64,000 bases of DNA from Bacteroides sp. (GCA_014801985.1 JAAVDD010000034.1:9212-73211); one strand, 5' to 3'; positions 36,035-46,302 are shown, counted from the first letter of the stretch. The notes: generated by a model not told the origin, from the sequence alone. Made by a program: numbers and translations.

Positions 36035-36763
36035 ATGGGACAGAAAGTTAATCCAATCAGCAACCGTCTCGGAGTCATCCGCGGTTGGGACTCCAACTGG
36101 TATGGTGGAAAGAAATACGGCGAGACCCTTCTTGAGGACTCTAAGATCCGTAAATATCTCCGCACTCGTCTTGCAAAGGCAAGCGTATCCAGAATCATCA
36201 TCGAGCGTACGCTCAAGATGGCTACAGTGACTATCTGCACTTCTCGCCCCGGTATGATCATCGGTAAGGGCGGCAAGGATGTGGATGCCTTGAAAGAGGA
36301 GCTCAAGAAGCTCACCGACAAGGAGGTTCAGATCAACATTCATGAGATCAAGCGTCCTGAACTTGACGCTGAGATCGTGGCTACCAACATCGCTCGTCAG
36401 ATTGAGAACAAGGTGGCTTACCGTCGCGCCGTGAAGATGGCAATCGCATCTACAATGCGCATGGGTGCCGAGGGTATCAAGGTTCAGGTGAGCGGTCGTC
36501 TCAACGGCGCCGAGATGGCACGTTCGGAGATGTTCAAGGAAGGACGTACTCCTCTCCATACTCTCCGTGCCGATATCGACTACGCTTTGGTAGAGGCTCT
36601 CACCAAGGTTGGTATCATCGGTGTGAAGGTTTGGATCTGCCGTGGCGAGATCTATGGCAAGAAGGAGCTTACTCCGACTTATGCAGTGGGTCAGAAGGAA
36701 GAGCGTCGTCCTCAGGGCGGTCGCAAAGGCGGATTCCGCAACAAGAAAAACAACAACCGATAA
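36035..36763 (+). CDS. rpsC: 30S ribosomal protein S3
   Basis: 242 aa. It contains the KH-domain GKGG ([20 protein letters not shown]) and the C-terminal [23 protein letters not shown] tail. It lines the mRNA entry site. Confidence 0.98.
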   Translation: MGQKVNPISNRLGVIRGWDSNWYGGKKYGETLLEDSKIRKYLRTRLAKASVSRIIIERTLKMATVTICTSRPGMIIGKGGKDVDALKEELKKLTDKEVQINIHEIKRPELDAEIVATNIARQIENKVAYRRAVKMAIASTMRMGAEGIKVQVSGRLNGAEMARSEMFKEGRTPLHTLRADIDYALVEALTKVGIIGVKVWICRGEIYGKKELTPTYAVGQKEERRPQGGRKGGFRNKKNNNR

Positions 36764-36781
36764 ACAAACAGCTAAGATAAC

Positions 36782-37213
36782 ATGTTACAGCCTAAGAAAA
36801 CCAGATACCGCCGTTCGCAAAAAGGCCGTATGAAAGGGGAGGCCCAGCGCGGCAACCAGCTTGCATTCGGTTCGTTCGGCATCAAGACTCTCGATTCTAA
36901 ATGGATCACCGGCCGTCAGATCGAGGCTGCCCGTATCGCAGTGACCCGCTACATGCAGCGTCAGGGTCAGATTTGGATCCGCATTTTCCCCGACAAGCCC
37001 ATCACCAAGAAACCAGCCGAGGTGCGAATGGGTAAAGGTAAGGGTAACCCCGAAGGATTCGTTGCGCCTGTTACTCCGGGACGTATCCTCATCGAGGTAG
37101 ACGGTGTTCCTTACGATATCGCAAAGGAGGCACTTCGTCTTGCCGCCCAGAAACTGCCTGTGATCACTAAGTTTGTGGTTCGCCGCGACTACGATCCCTC
37201 ACAGAACGTGTAA
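36782..37213 (+). CDS. rplP: 50S ribosomal protein L16
   Basis: 143 aa ([48 protein letters not shown]). It organises tRNA binding at the A site. Confidence 0.98.
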   Translation: MLQPKKTRYRRSQKGRMKGEAQRGNQLAFGSFGIKTLDSKWITGRQIEAARIAVTRYMQRQGQIWIRIFPDKPITKKPAEVRMGKGKGNPEGFVAPVTPGRILIEVDGVPYDIAKEALRLAAQKLPVITKFVVRRDYDPSQNV

Positions 37214-37229
37214 AAACACCGGACGAGGC

Positions 37230-37257
37230 ACGGAAATCCGGTATCCCGGATTTCCGT
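37230..37257 (+). promoter_or_regulatory. Perfect hairpin between rplP and rpmC
   Basis: A 12-bp perfect stem ACGGAAATCCGG / CCGGATTTCCGT with loop TATC is not followed by T residues. It sits 26 bases before the rpmC start and may be an mRNA-processing or autoregulatory element. Confidence 0.45.
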
Positions 37258-37283
37258 AGCCGACTCCTTAAAATCCCTATAAA

Positions 37284-37493
37284 ATGAAAAAGGAAGAAAT
37301 CAAGGAATTAAGCATTCAGGAATTGACAGCACGCATAGAGGCTGCAGAGAAGGCTTATCGTGAATTGAAAGTAGCGCACGCGATTACTCCCGTAGCAAAT
37401 CCCGCTCAGATCACAAAGGATCGTCGCGAGATTGCCCGCTTGAAGACAGTGTTGCGCCAGAAGGAGATCGCTCAGGCATCTGCTTCAAAGTAA
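37284..37493 (+). CDS. rpmC: 50S ribosomal protein L29
   Basis: 69 aa, two helices (MKKEEIKELSIQELTARIEAAEKAYRELK). The C-terminal stretch DRREIARLKTVLRQKE is the L29 signature. Confidence 0.96.
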   Translation: MKKEEIKELSIQELTARIEAAEKAYRELKVAHAITPVANPAQITKDRREIARLKTVLRQKEIAQASASK

Positions 37494-37521
37494 GTAATCC
37501 CCGAAAAAGTGTTTTAAAGAA

Positions 37522-37779
37522 ATGGAAAAAAGACATTTAAGAAAAGAAAGAATTGGGGTTGTTTCGAGCAACAAATGTGACAAGACTATCACAGTTGAAA
37601 TCAAGTGGAAAGAGAAGCACCCTATTTACGGCAAGTTTGTCAATAAGACAAAGAAGTATCATGCTCACGATGAGAACAACGAGTGTTCTATCGGCGACAC
37701 AGTCCGTCTGATGGAGACCCGTCCGTTGAGCAAGACAAAGAGATGGAGACTGGTAGAAATCATCGAAAAAGTTAAGTAA
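37522..37779 (+). CDS. rpsQ: 30S ribosomal protein S17
   Basis: 85 aa ([50 protein letters not shown]). OB-fold primary binder of the 16S 5' domain. Confidence 0.98.
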   Translation: MEKRHLRKERIGVVSSNKCDKTITVEIKWKEKHPIYGKFVNKTKKYHAHDENNECSIGDTVRLMETRPLSKTKRWRLVEIIEKVK

Positions 37780-37781
37780 TC

Positions 37782-38147
37782 ATGATCCAGACAGAATCAC
37801 GTTTGACAGTAGCGGACAACAGCGGTGCCAAAGAGGCCCTCTGTATTCATGTCCTTGGCGGCACAGGCCGCAGATATGCGAGTGTGGGCGATATTATCGT
37901 AGTGTCTGTTAAGAGCACCATCCCTTCTTCTGATGTCAAGAAAGGTACAGTTTCAAAAGCTGTAGTCGTACGCACCAAGAAGGAGATCCGTCGTCCCGAC
38001 GGCAGCTACATTCGTTTCGATGACAACGCATGTGTTCTTCTCAATAACGCAGGTGAGCTTCGCGGTACCCGTATCTTCGGTCCGGTTGCACGTGAGCTTC
38101 GTAACACCAACATGAAGATCGTTTCATTGGCACCTGAAGTACTTTAA
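37782..38147 (+). CDS. rplN: 50S ribosomal protein L14
   Basis: 121 aa ([40 protein letters not shown]). Starts 2 bases after rpsQ. Confidence 0.98.
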   Translation: MIQTESRLTVADNSGAKEALCIHVLGGTGRRYASVGDIIVVSVKSTIPSSDVKKGTVSKAVVVRTKKEIRRPDGSYIRFDDNACVLLNNAGELRGTRIFGPVARELRNTNMKIVSLAPEVL

Positions 38148-38168
38148 TCGTCTTAATCAGAAAGAAAA

Positions 38169-38489
38169 ATGGCAAAATTGCATATAAAGAAAGGTGACAC
38201 TGTCTATGTCAATGCCGGTGACGACAAGGGCAAGACAGGACGTGTTCTTGAGGTGCAGGTGAAGAAACACCGCGCTATTGTGGAAGGCGTCAACATCGTG
38301 ACTAAGGCCACAAAGCCTACCGCGAAATATCCTCAGGGCGGTCTCATCAAGATGGAGGCACCCGTACATATTTCTAATTTGAATGTAGTGGATCCTAAGA
38401 CCGGCAAACCGACACGTATCGGCCGTCGTTTGAACGAGGCAGGTAAATTGGTCCGTTACTCTAAAAAATCAGGAGAGGAGATTAAATAA
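38169..38489 (+). CDS. rplX: 50S ribosomal protein L24
   Basis: 106 aa with the KOW motif ([25 protein letters not shown]) and [20 protein letters not shown]. Its stop overlaps the rplE start (TAATG). Confidence 0.97.
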   Translation: MAKLHIKKGDTVYVNAGDDKGKTGRVLEVQVKKHRAIVEGVNIVTKATKPTAKYPQGGLIKMEAPVHISNLNVVDPKTGKPTRIGRRLNEAGKLVRYSKKSGEEIK

Positions 38490-39034
38490 TGGAGACAACA
38501 CTTAGCAAGCAGTATAAGGAAAAGATCGTTCCTGAGCTCAAAGAAGAGTTCAAATACGACACCATTATGCAAGTTCCCCGCCTTGAGAAGATTGTGATCA
38601 ATCAGGGTCTCGGCGGCGCGACTCAGGATAAGAAGCTCATCGAGACAGCTATCAACGAGCTCACCGCTATCACAGGCCAGAAGGCAGTGCCGACTCTTTC
38701 AAAGAAGGATATCGCAGCCTTCAAGCTTCGTAAGAAGATGCCCATCGGTGCGATGGTAACACTTCGTCGCGAGAAGATGTATGAGTTCCTGGAGCGTCTG
38801 GTGAAGGTTGCGCTTCCCCGTATCCGCGACTTCAAGGGAATCAATTCCAAACTCGACGGCCGTGGCAACTATACGCTCGGTATCACAGAGCAGATCATCT
38901 TCCCTGAGATCAACATCGATAATGTACCGAAGCTCCAGGGTATGAACATCACATTCGTGACTTCAGCCAAGAGCGATGAAGAGGGTTTTGCTCTTCTTAA
39001 GAAATTCGGTCTTCCCTTCAAACACGAAAAATAA
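38489..39034 (+). CDS. rplE: 50S ribosomal protein L5
   Basis: 181 aa ([50 protein letters not shown]). Binds 5S rRNA in the central protuberance. Confidence 0.98.
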   Translation: METTLSKQYKEKIVPELKEEFKYDTIMQVPRLEKIVINQGLGGATQDKKLIETAINELTAITGQKAVPTLSKKDIAAFKLRKKMPIGAMVTLRREKMYEFLERLVKVALPRIRDFKGINSKLDGRGNYTLGITEQIIFPEINIDNVPKLQGMNITFVTSAKSDEEGFALLKKFGLPFKHEK

Positions 39035-39039
39035 GAGAT

Positions 39040-39342
39040 ATGGCAAAAGAATCAATGAAAGCCCGCGAGGTAAAGCGTCAGCGCATGGTGGCCAAGTATG
39101 CCGCTAAGAAGGCAGCTCTTAAGAAGGCAGCCCTTGCCGACGAAAATGGCGAGATCAACTACGAGGCTCTCGCCAAGCTTCAGAAGCTTCCCAAGAACGC
39201 TTCTAAGGTTCGCCTCCACAACCGCTGCGAAATCACGGGCCGTCCTAAAGGATATATGCGTCAGTTCGGCATTTCGCGTATTCAGTTCCGCGAGATGGCT
39301 TCCGCAGGTCTCATTCCGGGCGTGAAGAAAGCAAGCTGGTAA
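39040..39342 (+). CDS. rpsN: 30S ribosomal protein S14, zinc-free form
   Basis: 100 aa. The C-terminal core [28 protein letters not shown] is S14. The long form lacks the CxxC pairs of zinc-binding S14. A terminator follows directly. Confidence 0.97.
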   Translation: MAKESMKAREVKRQRMVAKYAAKKAALKKAALADENGEINYEALAKLQKLPKNASKVRLHNRCEITGRPKGYMRQFGISRIQFREMASAGLIPGVKKASW

Positions 39343-39348
39343 AGAGTG

Positions 39349-39392
39349 ATTGTCTAAGCTTTAAAAATTATAAAGTTTAGACAATTATTTTT
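39349..39392 (+). terminator. Terminator between rpsN and rpsH
   Basis: A 15-bp stem (ATTGTCTAAGCTTTA / TAAAGTTTAGACAAT, one G-U pair) with a 7-base loop is followed by TATTTTT. It splits the spc operon. Confidence 0.75.
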
Positions 39393-39434
39393 AAAAAGGC
39401 TTGAATATCACGAAAAGAAAGAAAAAATTTTACA

Positions 39435-39525
39435 AATTTCACCTCGTATTTCAAAAATAAGTATTAACTTTGCAGAAGTTTATGCTTGTTTGTGAAATCA
39501 CGAGGTGAAATTGTGAATAAGCATA
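39435..39525 (+). promoter_or_regulatory. Second spc-operon promoter and structured rpsH leader
   Basis: The -7 box TAACTTTG (39465-39472) has no good -33 element. It is bracketed by a 13-bp perfect inverted repeat, AATTTCACCTCGT (39435-39447) and ACGAGGTGAAATT (39499-39511). A second inverted pair, TATGCTT (39481-39487) and AAGCATA, encloses the right arm in the leader RNA. rpsH begins at 39587. The pattern suggests a regulated internal promoter with a ribosomal-protein feedback leader. Confidence 0.55.
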
Positions 39526-39586
39526 GGCAAAATAGAGAGTATTAAATATTGTTCGGAACATCTGAATCAATTTAACAACCAAAACA

Positions 39587-39985
39587 ATGACTGATCCAAT
39601 AGCAGACTATTTGACCAGACTGAGAAATGCAATCCGCGCGGGACATCGCGTGGTTGAAGTTCCGTCTTCAAAAATGAAAAGGGAAATCACAAAGATCCTT
39701 TTCGATCAGGGCTATATCCTGAACTACAAGTTCGAGGAAGGTCCTACACCCCAGGGCACCATCAAGATCGCCCTGAAGTATGATCCCATCGACAAAGTGA
39801 ATGCGATCAAGAATCTTCATCGTGTATCACGTCCGGGTCTTCGTCAGTACACAGGCTATAAAGATATGCCCCGCGTATTGAATGGCCTCGGTATCGCAAT
39901 CATTTCCACCTCACAGGGCGTCATGACCAACAAGGAGGCTAAAGAACGCAAGATTGGTGGTGAAGTTTTATGTTACGTTTATTAA
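39587..39985 (+). CDS. rpsH: 30S ribosomal protein S8
   Basis: 132 aa (MTDPIADYLTRLRNAIRAGHRVVEVPSSKMK, GLGIAIISTSQGVMTNKEAKERKIGGEVLCYVY). First gene after the internal promoter. Confidence 0.98.
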   Translation: MTDPIADYLTRLRNAIRAGHRVVEVPSSKMKREITKILFDQGYILNYKFEEGPTPQGTIKIALKYDPIDKVNAIKNLHRVSRPGLRQYTGYKDMPRVLNGLGIAIISTSQGVMTNKEAKERKIGGEVLCYVY

Positions 39986-40000
39986 TCGAAGGAGGTATTT

Positions 40001-40555
40001 ATGTCAAGAATAGGTAAAGCACCGATCGCGCTTCCTGCAGGCGTAACAGTCACAGTGAAAGATAATGTAGTGACAGTGAAAGGTCCGAAAGGGGAGCTTT
40101 CTCAGGAGATTAATCCCGACCTCGATGTAAAGGTGGAAGATGGCCACGTAGTAGTGACTCGTCCTTCCGACGACCGTGAGCACCGCGCTCAACATGGTCT
40201 CTACCGTGCACTTATCCACAACATGGTGGTTGGTGTATCCGAGGGTTACAAGAAAGAGATGGAGCTTGTGGGCGTAGGTTACCGTGCCACTTCCAACGGT
40301 CAGGTACTTGAGCTTTCACTCGGATTCTCTCATGCAATCTATATCAAGCTTCCTAAGGAAATCAAAGTAGAGGCTAAGACAGAGCGTAATAAGAACCCTC
40401 TGATCATTCTTGAGTCTTATGACAAGCAGCTTCTCGGCCAGGTATGCGCCAAGATCCGCAGCCTCCGCAAGCCCGAACCTTACAAGGGTAAGGGTATCAA
40501 GTTTGTCGGTGAGATTATCCGTCGTAAGTCAGGTAAGTCGGCAAATGCCAAATAA
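40001..40555 (+). CDS. rplF: 50S ribosomal protein L6
   Basis: 184 aa (MSRIGKAPIALPAGV, EPYKGKGIKFVGEIIRRKSGKSA). Preceded by a clear AAGGAGG ribosome-binding site, unusual for this cluster. Confidence 0.98.
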   Translation: MSRIGKAPIALPAGVTVTVKDNVVTVKGPKGELSQEINPDLDVKVEDGHVVVTRPSDDREHRAQHGLYRALIHNMVVGVSEGYKKEMELVGVGYRATSNGQVLELSLGFSHAIYIKLPKEIKVEAKTERNKNPLIILESYDKQLLGQVCAKIRSLRKPEPYKGKGIKFVGEIIRRKSGKSANAK

Positions 40556-40571
40556 TTAAATTAGGAAAATC

Positions 40572-40913
40572 ATGATATCCAAGATAGCAAGAAGAAATAA
40601 GATAAAGACCCGCATCCGCGGGAAAATCTCCGGTACTGCTGCTCGTCCCCGTATGAGTGTTTTCCGCAGTAACAAGGGGATTTACGTACAGTTGATCGAC
40701 GATCTTGCAGGCGCAACTCTTTGCGCAGCTTCGTCGAAGGGTCTCGAAGGAGGCACCAAGACTGAAATCGCCGCAAAAGTAGGCGAGGAGATTGCTAAGA
40801 AAGCACAGGAGAAAGGTATCGTAGAGGTTGTGTTCGACCGTAACGGTTATCTTTTCCACGGCAGAGTAAAATCTTTGGCTGACGGTGCTCGTCAGGCCGG
40901 TCTTAAATTTTAA
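40572..40913 (+). CDS. rplR: 50S ribosomal protein L18
   Basis: 113 aa ([57 protein letters not shown]). Binds 5S rRNA. Confidence 0.98.
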   Translation: MISKIARRNKIKTRIRGKISGTAARPRMSVFRSNKGIYVQLIDDLAGATLCAASSKGLEGGTKTEIAAKVGEEIAKKAQEKGIVEVVFDRNGYLFHGRVKSLADGARQAGLKF

Positions 40914-40919
40914 GTTATT

Positions 40920-41441
40920 ATGGCAAAGAGAAATAACAGAGTTAAATCTACCAATGATTTGGAATTGAAAGACCGTCTTGTAGCCATCAACCGCGTAACC
41001 AAGGTTACAAAGGGTGGACGTGCTTTCAGTTTTGCAGCGATTGTAGTTGTTGGAAACGAGGATGGCGTTATCGGCTGGGGTCTTGGCAAGGCCAATGAGG
41101 TTACAGCAGCCATCGCCAAAGGCGTTGAGACAGCAAAGAAGAATCTTATCAAGGTTCCCATCCACAAAGGTACCATTCCTCACGAGGTAGAGGCAAAATT
41201 CGGCGGTAGCCGTATCTTCCTCCGTCCTGCCAGCGAGGGTACCGGAGTGAAAGCCGGTGGTGCAATGCGTGCCGTGCTTGAGAGTGTAGGTATCACTGAT
41301 GTACTCGCCAAGTCTAAGGGTTCTTCCAACCCTCACAACCTTGTGAAGGCTACTATCGCAGCTCTCGATGAGCTCCGCAGTCCTGCACAGATTGCTCAGA
41401 ACCGTGGCATATCAGTAGAAAAAGTGTTTACCGGAAAATAA
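40920..41441 (+). CDS. rpsE: 30S ribosomal protein S5
   Basis: 173 aa ([54 protein letters not shown]). Contributes to decoding accuracy and mRNA unwinding. Confidence 0.98.
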   Translation: MAKRNNRVKSTNDLELKDRLVAINRVTKVTKGGRAFSFAAIVVVGNEDGVIGWGLGKANEVTAAIAKGVETAKKNLIKVPIHKGTIPHEVEAKFGGSRIFLRPASEGTGVKAGGAMRAVLESVGITDVLAKSKGSSNPHNLVKATIAALDELRSPAQIAQNRGISVEKVFTGK

Positions 41442-41449
41442 ACGAAGAA

Positions 41450-41629
41450 ATGGCACAGATAAAAATCACGCAGATAAAGAGCCGCATCAACTGTCCTAAG
41501 ACTCAGAAGTTGACTCTCGATGCGCTCGGACTTCGCAAAATGCAGCATTCAGTGATCAAGGAGGAATGTCCTTCTATCATGGGAATGGTGAAGAAGGTTC
41601 ATCACTTGGTTAAAGTAGAGAAACTTTAA
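41450..41629 (+). CDS. rpmD: 50S ribosomal protein L30
   Basis: 59 aa from ATG 41450 to TAA 41629: MAQIKITQIKSRINCPKTQK at the start, then LDALGLRKMQHSVIKE and GMVKKVHHLVKVEKL. It is the normal size and position (rpsE-rpmD-rplO). Confidence 0.96.
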   Translation: MAQIKITQIKSRINCPKTQKLTLDALGLRKMQHSVIKEECPSIMGMVKKVHHLVKVEKL

Positions 41630-41651
41630 AAGATAAAAGAGAATCACAGCA

Positions 41652-42098
41652 ATGGAATTACATAATTTACAGCCGGCACCCGGCAGCAACAAGAGCAACA
41701 AACGAATCGGTCGCGGACCTGGATCAGGCTACGGCGGCACTTCTACACGAGGCCATAAGGGCGCGAAGTCACGTTCTGGCTATAGCCGTAAGATTGGTTT
41801 CGAGGGCGGTCAGATGCCTTTGCAGCGCCGTGTTCCGAAGTTCGGTTTTAAGAACATCAACCGTGTTGAATACAAGGCAATCAATCTTGATGCGCTTGAG
41901 GCTCTTGCAGCAGCCCGTAATCTTGAGAAGGTGACAGTAGACACTCTTCGCGAGGCCGGACTGGTATCGAAGAATGCCCTCGTCAAGATTCTTGGCAATG
42001 GCGCTTTGAGCCATGCGTTGCATGTTGAGGCCGATGCATTCTCCAAGAGTGCTGAAGAGGCCATCACGGCAGCCGGCGGCACAGTGACCAAAAAATAA
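41652..42098 (+). CDS. rplO: 50S ribosomal protein L15
   Basis: 148 aa (MELHNLQPAPGSNKSNKRIGRGPGSGYGGTSTRGHKGAKSRSG, RRVPKFGFKN). The glycine/basic N-terminal tail penetrates 23S rRNA. Confidence 0.98.
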   Translation: MELHNLQPAPGSNKSNKRIGRGPGSGYGGTSTRGHKGAKSRSGYSRKIGFEGGQMPLQRRVPKFGFKNINRVEYKAINLDALEALAAARNLEKVTVDTLREAGLVSKNALVKILGNGALSHALHVEADAFSKSAEEAITAAGGTVTKK

Positions 42099-42110
42099 AA
42101 CTGACTTATA

Positions 42111-43448
42111 ATGGGATTTACAAAAACAATTAAAAATATCTGGAGCGTAGAGGATCTGCGCAAGAGAATAGGTATCACCCTTCTCTTGGTGATCATCTAT
42201 CGCTTCGGGTGCTACGTAGTGTTGCCGGGCATCAATCCCGACGACCTATTGGCGCTCAAGAATTTCACATCGGATGGTCTGATGCAGCTCCTTGACATGT
42301 TCTCCGGAGGTGCATTCTCGCAGGCATCCATCTTTGCGCTCGGTATCATGCCCTATATCACGGCTTCAATTGTGATCCAGCTCCTGGGTATGGTATTGCC
42401 GGCGTTTCAGAAGATGCAGCGTGAGGGCGAGAGCGGCAGAATGAAACTGAACCAGTACACCCGCTATCTGACAGTGCTTATTCTTGTGCTCCAGGGTCCT
42501 GCCTATCTGATGAACCTTCAATATCAGGTAAAGGCAGCCGGTGGCCACGTAGAGATGGGCTTCTGGACAGTACTCTTCATGACTATCGTCCTTGCAGCCG
42601 GATCAATGTTTATAATGTGGCTTGGCGAGAGAATCGACCAGAAGGGTGTAGGCAATGGTATATCGTTCATCATCCTTATCGGTATCATCGCGCGTCTTCC
42701 TGAGGCGTTTATCCAGGAATTCACCGGACGCCTTATGAACTCAGCAGGCGGTGGACTTGTTCTCTTCCTTGTGGAGATAATCATTCTTCTTGCTGTCATC
42801 GCAGGTGCGGTGCTTCTTGTTCAGGGAACCCGTAAGGTGCCTGTGCAGTATGCAAAGCGTGTCGTTGGCAACAAGCAGTATGGCGGTGCACGTCAGTATA
42901 TTCCTTTGAAAGTGAATGCTGCCGGCGTAATGCCTATCATCTTTGCCCAGGCCATTATGTTTATCCCTGTCACCTTGGTAGGATTCAGCACTGATAAGAC
43001 TGGTTTCTTTGGTGCGATGACCGATATGTACGGCTTCTGGTACAATTTCATATACTTCATCATGATTGTTGCGTTCACATATTTCTACACAGCAATCACC
43101 GTGCGTCCGGCGCAGATGGCGGAGGATATGAAACGTAACAATGGATTCATCCCCGGCATCAAGCCCGGTAAGCCTACAGTGGATTATCTTGATTCTATTA
43201 TGTCGCGAATCACCCTTCCGGGATCAATCTTCCTGGGAATAGTGGCAATCTTGCCTGCAATCGCCCATATCTGCGGACTTAACAGAAACTTTGCTTCCTT
43301 CTTCGGAGGAACGTCTCTGTTGATTCTTGTAGGCGTTGTGCTCGACACGCTGCGTATTGTCGAGGGTCATCTTTTGATGCGTCACTATGACGGATTGATG
43401 AAAGACGGACGAATCAAAGGTCGCACCACGGGAAGCGGCGCTTTCTAA
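42111..43448 (+). CDS. secY: Preprotein translocase subunit SecY
   Basis: 445 aa with ten membrane segments. Recognisable parts are the N-terminal YRFGCYVVLPGINPD, the plug-proximal SGGAFSQASIFALGIMPYITASIV, and KPGKPTVDYLDSIMSRITLPG. It forms the protein-conducting channel of the inner membrane. It follows rplO in the conserved order. Confidence 0.98.
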   Translation: MGFTKTIKNIWSVEDLRKRIGITLLLVIIYRFGCYVVLPGINPDDLLALKNFTSDGLMQLLDMFSGGAFSQASIFALGIMPYITASIVIQLLGMVLPAFQKMQREGESGRMKLNQYTRYLTVLILVLQGPAYLMNLQYQVKAAGGHVEMGFWTVLFMTIVLAAGSMFIMWLGERIDQKGVGNGISFIILIGIIARLPEAFIQEFTGRLMNSAGGGLVLFLVEIIILLAVIAGAVLLVQGTRKVPVQYAKRVVGNKQYGGARQYIPLKVNAAGVMPIIFAQAIMFIPVTLVGFSTDKTGFFGAMTDMYGFWYNFIYFIMIVAFTYFYTAITVRPAQMAEDMKRNNGFIPGIKPGKPTVDYLDSIMSRITLPGSIFLGIVAILPAIAHICGLNRNFASFFGGTSLLILVGVVLDTLRIVEGHLLMRHYDGLMKDGRIKGRTTGSGAF

Positions 43449-43477
43449 TGATATTGTAATTTGTTGGCAATTCAGAT

Positions 43478-44260
43478 ATGATCTATATCAAGACAGCAGA
43501 GGAAATTGAAAAAATGCGTAAGGCTTGCGATTTAGTGAGCCGTACGCTCGGAGAAGTGGCAAAATGGGTTAAACCAGGAGAGACCACTCTTCGGCTCGAT
43601 ACTATAGCAAGAGAGTTTATCCTCGATAACGGGGGTAAGCCCTCGTGCTTGGGTTATCATGGTTTCCCCGGCACACTATGTATTGAGGTTAACGACACTG
43701 TGGTTCATGGTTTCCCCTCTAACTATGCTTTGCGTGAGGGGGATATAATAGGGACTGACTGTGTGGTTGAGCTTGATGGATTTCACGGCGACAGCTGCTA
43801 TACGTTTGCTGTCGGAGAGATTGACGAAAAAGTAGCGAAGCTCCTCCAGATCACTAAAGAATCTCTTTATAAGGGAATCGAGGCGGCTAAGGAGGGACAA
43901 CGCATAGGGGATATCTCCAATGCAGTGCAGGTTTTTTGTGAACGCCACGGTTATAGCGTGGTCCGTGAGATGTGCGGACATGGAATCGGTAAAAGTATGC
44001 ATGAAGATCCTGAGGTTCCCAATTACGGGCGCCGCGGTATTGGCCCGGTCCTTAAGAACGGTATGTGCATTGCCATCGAGCCTATGATTAATCTCGGAAG
44101 CAAGAATGTGAAGATAAGTGCTGAAGATGGTTGGACCTGTCGTACGCGCGACGGCAAACCCTCGGCGCATTATGAGCATACCATTGTCATTAATGGTGAG
44201 CAACCTGAGATTATGACTACCTTCGATTATATCGAGGCAGCCTTGGCTGAAAATAGATAA
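43478..44260 (+). CDS. map: Methionine aminopeptidase, type I
   Basis: 260 aa, M24A fold. Metal ligands are visible as [16 protein letters not shown] (two Asp), [12 protein letters not shown] (His), AIEPMINLG (Glu) and the final YEHTIVIN region (Glu). It removes initiator Met during translation. No N-terminal zinc-finger extension. Confidence 0.97.
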   Translation: MIYIKTAEEIEKMRKACDLVSRTLGEVAKWVKPGETTLRLDTIAREFILDNGGKPSCLGYHGFPGTLCIEVNDTVVHGFPSNYALREGDIIGTDCVVELDGFHGDSCYTFAVGEIDEKVAKLLQITKESLYKGIEAAKEGQRIGDISNAVQVFCERHGYSVVREMCGHGIGKSMHEDPEVPNYGRRGIGPVLKNGMCIAIEPMINLGSKNVKISAEDGWTCRTRDGKPSAHYEHTIVINGEQPEIMTTFDYIEAALAENR

Positions 44261-44291
44261 GATTAAAGAATTTGCTAAAAACAAAAATAAA

Positions 44292-44510
44292 ATGGCAAAA
44301 CAAGCTGCAATAGAAATAGACGGCGTTATTCTTGAGGCATTGTCAAACGCAATGTTCAAAGTCGAGCTCGAGAACGGACATGAGATCACAGCTCATATCT
44401 CGGGTAAGATGAGAATGCATTATATTAAAATTCTTCCCGGCGACAAGGTGAGGGTGGAGATGTCTCCTTACGACCTCAGCAAAGGGAGGATATCATTCCG
44501 ATATAAATAA
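44292..44510 (+). CDS. infA: Translation initiation factor IF-1
   Basis: 72 aa S1/OB-fold protein ([60 protein letters not shown]). Typical length and place before rpmJ. Confidence 0.98.
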   Translation: MAKQAAIEIDGVILEALSNAMFKVELENGHEITAHISGKMRMHYIKILPGDKVRVEMSPYDLSKGRISFRYK

Positions 44511-44521
44511 AGAAACAAGAT

Positions 44522-44638
44522 ATGAAAGTAAGAGCATCCATAAAGAAACGCACTCCCGACAGCAAGATCGTGCGCAGAAAAGGGAGATTGTATGTAATCA
44601 ACAAGAAAAATCCGAAACTTAAACAGCGTCAGGGATAA
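44522..44638 (+). CDS. rpmJ: 50S ribosomal protein L36, cysteine-free form
   Basis: 38 aa: [20 protein letters not shown] then [18 protein letters not shown]. The four zinc ligands (CxxC, C, H) of standard L36 are all replaced, so this is the C-minus type. Confidence 0.95.
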   Translation: MKVRASIKKRTPDSKIVRRKGRLYVINKKNPKLKQRQG

Positions 44639-44644
44639 TTTTAT

Positions 44645-44652
44645 TACCTTTG
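44645..44652 (+). promoter_or_regulatory. -7 box before rpsM
   Basis: TACCTTTG matches TAnnTTTG; no TTTG is present at -33. It would start transcription about 15 bases before rpsM and could be a weak internal promoter for the alpha operon. Confidence 0.4.
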
Positions 44653-44674
44653 CACAAAAATTGTAAAATACAAT

Positions 44675-45055
44675 ATGGCAGTAAGAATTGTCGGCGTAGA
44701 TTTGCCGCAGAACAAAAGAGGTGAAATCGCCTTGACTTATATTTTCGGCATTGGCCGAAGCGCAGCCAACACTATCCTCACTAAAGCAGGCGTTGACCGC
44801 GATATCAAAGTGAAAGACTGGACAGACGACCAGGCAGCCGCTGTCCGCGAAGTGATCCAGAGCGATTACAAGGTCGAGGGTGACCTTCGTTCAGAGATCC
44901 AGCTCAACATCAAGCGTCTGATGGATATCGGTTGCTACCGTGGCATCCGTCATCGTCTTGGCCTTCCCTTGCGCGGTCAGAGCACAAAGAACAATGCCCG
45001 CACACGTAAGGGTCGCAAGAAAACAGTTGCTAACAAGAAGAAAGCTACTAAATAA
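44675..45055 (+). CDS. rpsM: 30S ribosomal protein S13
   Basis: 126 aa ([63 protein letters not shown]). Contacts the large subunit and P-site tRNA. Confidence 0.98.
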   Translation: MAVRIVGVDLPQNKRGEIALTYIFGIGRSAANTILTKAGVDRDIKVKDWTDDQAAAVREVIQSDYKVEGDLRSEIQLNIKRLMDIGCYRGIRHRLGLPLRGQSTKNNARTRKGRKKTVANKKKATK

Positions 45056-45067
45056 TAACATAAAAGT

Positions 45068-45457
45068 ATGGCAAAAAAGACAGTCGCAGCTAAGAAGAGG
45101 AATGTCAAAGTTGACGCAAATGGTCAGCTCCATGTGCATAGCTCTTTTAACAACATTATCGTGTGTCTGGCCAACAGCGAGGGTCAGGTGATTTCCTGGT
45201 CGTCAGCAGGCAAGATGGGCTTCAGAGGCTCAAAGAAGAACACACCTTATGCAGCCCAGATGGCAGCACAGGATTGCGCCAAGGTGGCTTACGATCTCGG
45301 ACTCCGCAAAGTGAAAGCTTATGTTAAGGGTCCCGGTAACGGTCGTGAGTCTGCAATCCGTACAGTACACGGGGCAGGAATCGAGGTCACTGAGATCGTA
45401 GACGTGACTCCGCTTCCGCATAACGGATGTCGTCCTCCCAAAAGAAGAAGAGTCTAA
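45068..45457 (+). CDS. rpsK: 30S ribosomal protein S11
   Basis: 129 aa ([62 protein letters not shown]). Canonical end. Confidence 0.98.
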   Translation: MAKKTVAAKKRNVKVDANGQLHVHSSFNNIIVCLANSEGQVISWSSAGKMGFRGSKKNTPYAAQMAAQDCAKVAYDLGLRKVKAYVKGPGNGRESAIRTVHGAGIEVTEIVDVTPLPHNGCRPPKRRRV

Positions 45458-45679
45458 GCATGAAAAGTCTGCCTGTTTGTCCGTAACGACCTAAGTCGGA
45501 GGATAGACGGGCGGGGAAGACTCAAACAAGTCATATTCGACAAAAAGAAAAGATAAACTATCTTAGAGTCCGCTAAGCCTTGGTCCTGAATGCGAATAGA
45601 CTGTCATAGCATCTTTCTCTCGACGGTCGCGGCTGCGCTAAGGGACAGGCTCATGGGCACAAAAATTTGAAAAAAGAAA
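45458..45679 (+). promoter_or_regulatory. Long structured leader of rpsD (candidate S4 autoregulatory RNA)
   Basis: The 222-base gap holds no protein gene. It begins with an extended hairpin: AGTCT (45466-45470) pairs with AGACT (45518-45522), GTTTGTCC pairs with GGATAGAC, and CGAC pairs with GTCG around loop CTAA. S4 is a known autoregulator, and I recall S4 leader motifs described for Bacteroidia in this position; the exact family match is not verified. Confidence 0.5.
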
Positions 45680-46285
45680 ATGGCAAGATACACTGGACCA
45701 AAAACAAAAATTTCGCGTAAATTCGGCGAAGCGATTTACGGCGATGACAAAGTTCTGGCTAAGAAGAATTATCCGCCGGGACAGCATGGCGCAAACCGCA
45801 GGAGAAAGACATCTGAGTATGGCCTGCAGTTGCGTGAAAAGCAGAAAGCAAAATATACTTACGGAGTGTTGGAGCGTCAGTTCCGCAATCTCTTCGAGAA
45901 AGCTGCCCGTACAAAGGGTATTACCGGTGAGGTACTTCTTCAGCTTCTCGAGAGCCGTCTCGACAATGTGGTTTACCGTCTTGGGCTTGCACCCACACGT
46001 CCTGCAGCCCGTCAGATCGTATTGCACAAGCATATCACAGTAAATGGTGATGTTGTCAACATCCCGTCTTACCGTGTAAAGCCCGGCGATGTTGTAGCCG
46101 TAAGAGAGAAATCTAAGTCTCTCGAGGTTATCGCAGACTGCCTTGCAGGTTTCAACCATAGCAAGTATCCTTGGATTGAGTGGGATGAGAGCGTAAAGGG
46201 TGGCAAGTTCCTCCACGTTCCTTCTCGTGAGGATATTCCTGAGACCATCAAGGAACAGCTGATCGTCGAGTTGTATTCTAAATAA
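45680..46285 (+). CDS. rpsD: 30S ribosomal protein S4
   Basis: 201 aa ([24 protein letters not shown]) with the S4 RNA-binding domain [38 protein letters not shown]. Primary 16S binder and translational repressor. Confidence 0.98.
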   Translation: MARYTGPKTKISRKFGEAIYGDDKVLAKKNYPPGQHGANRRRKTSEYGLQLREKQKAKYTYGVLERQFRNLFEKAARTKGITGEVLLQLLESRLDNVVYRLGLAPTRPAARQIVLHKHITVNGDVVNIPSYRVKPGDVVAVREKSKSLEVIADCLAGFNHSKYPWIEWDESVKGGKFLHVPSREDIPETIKEQLIVELYSK

Positions 46286-46302
46286 TAAAAATTAAGATAC
46301 CC

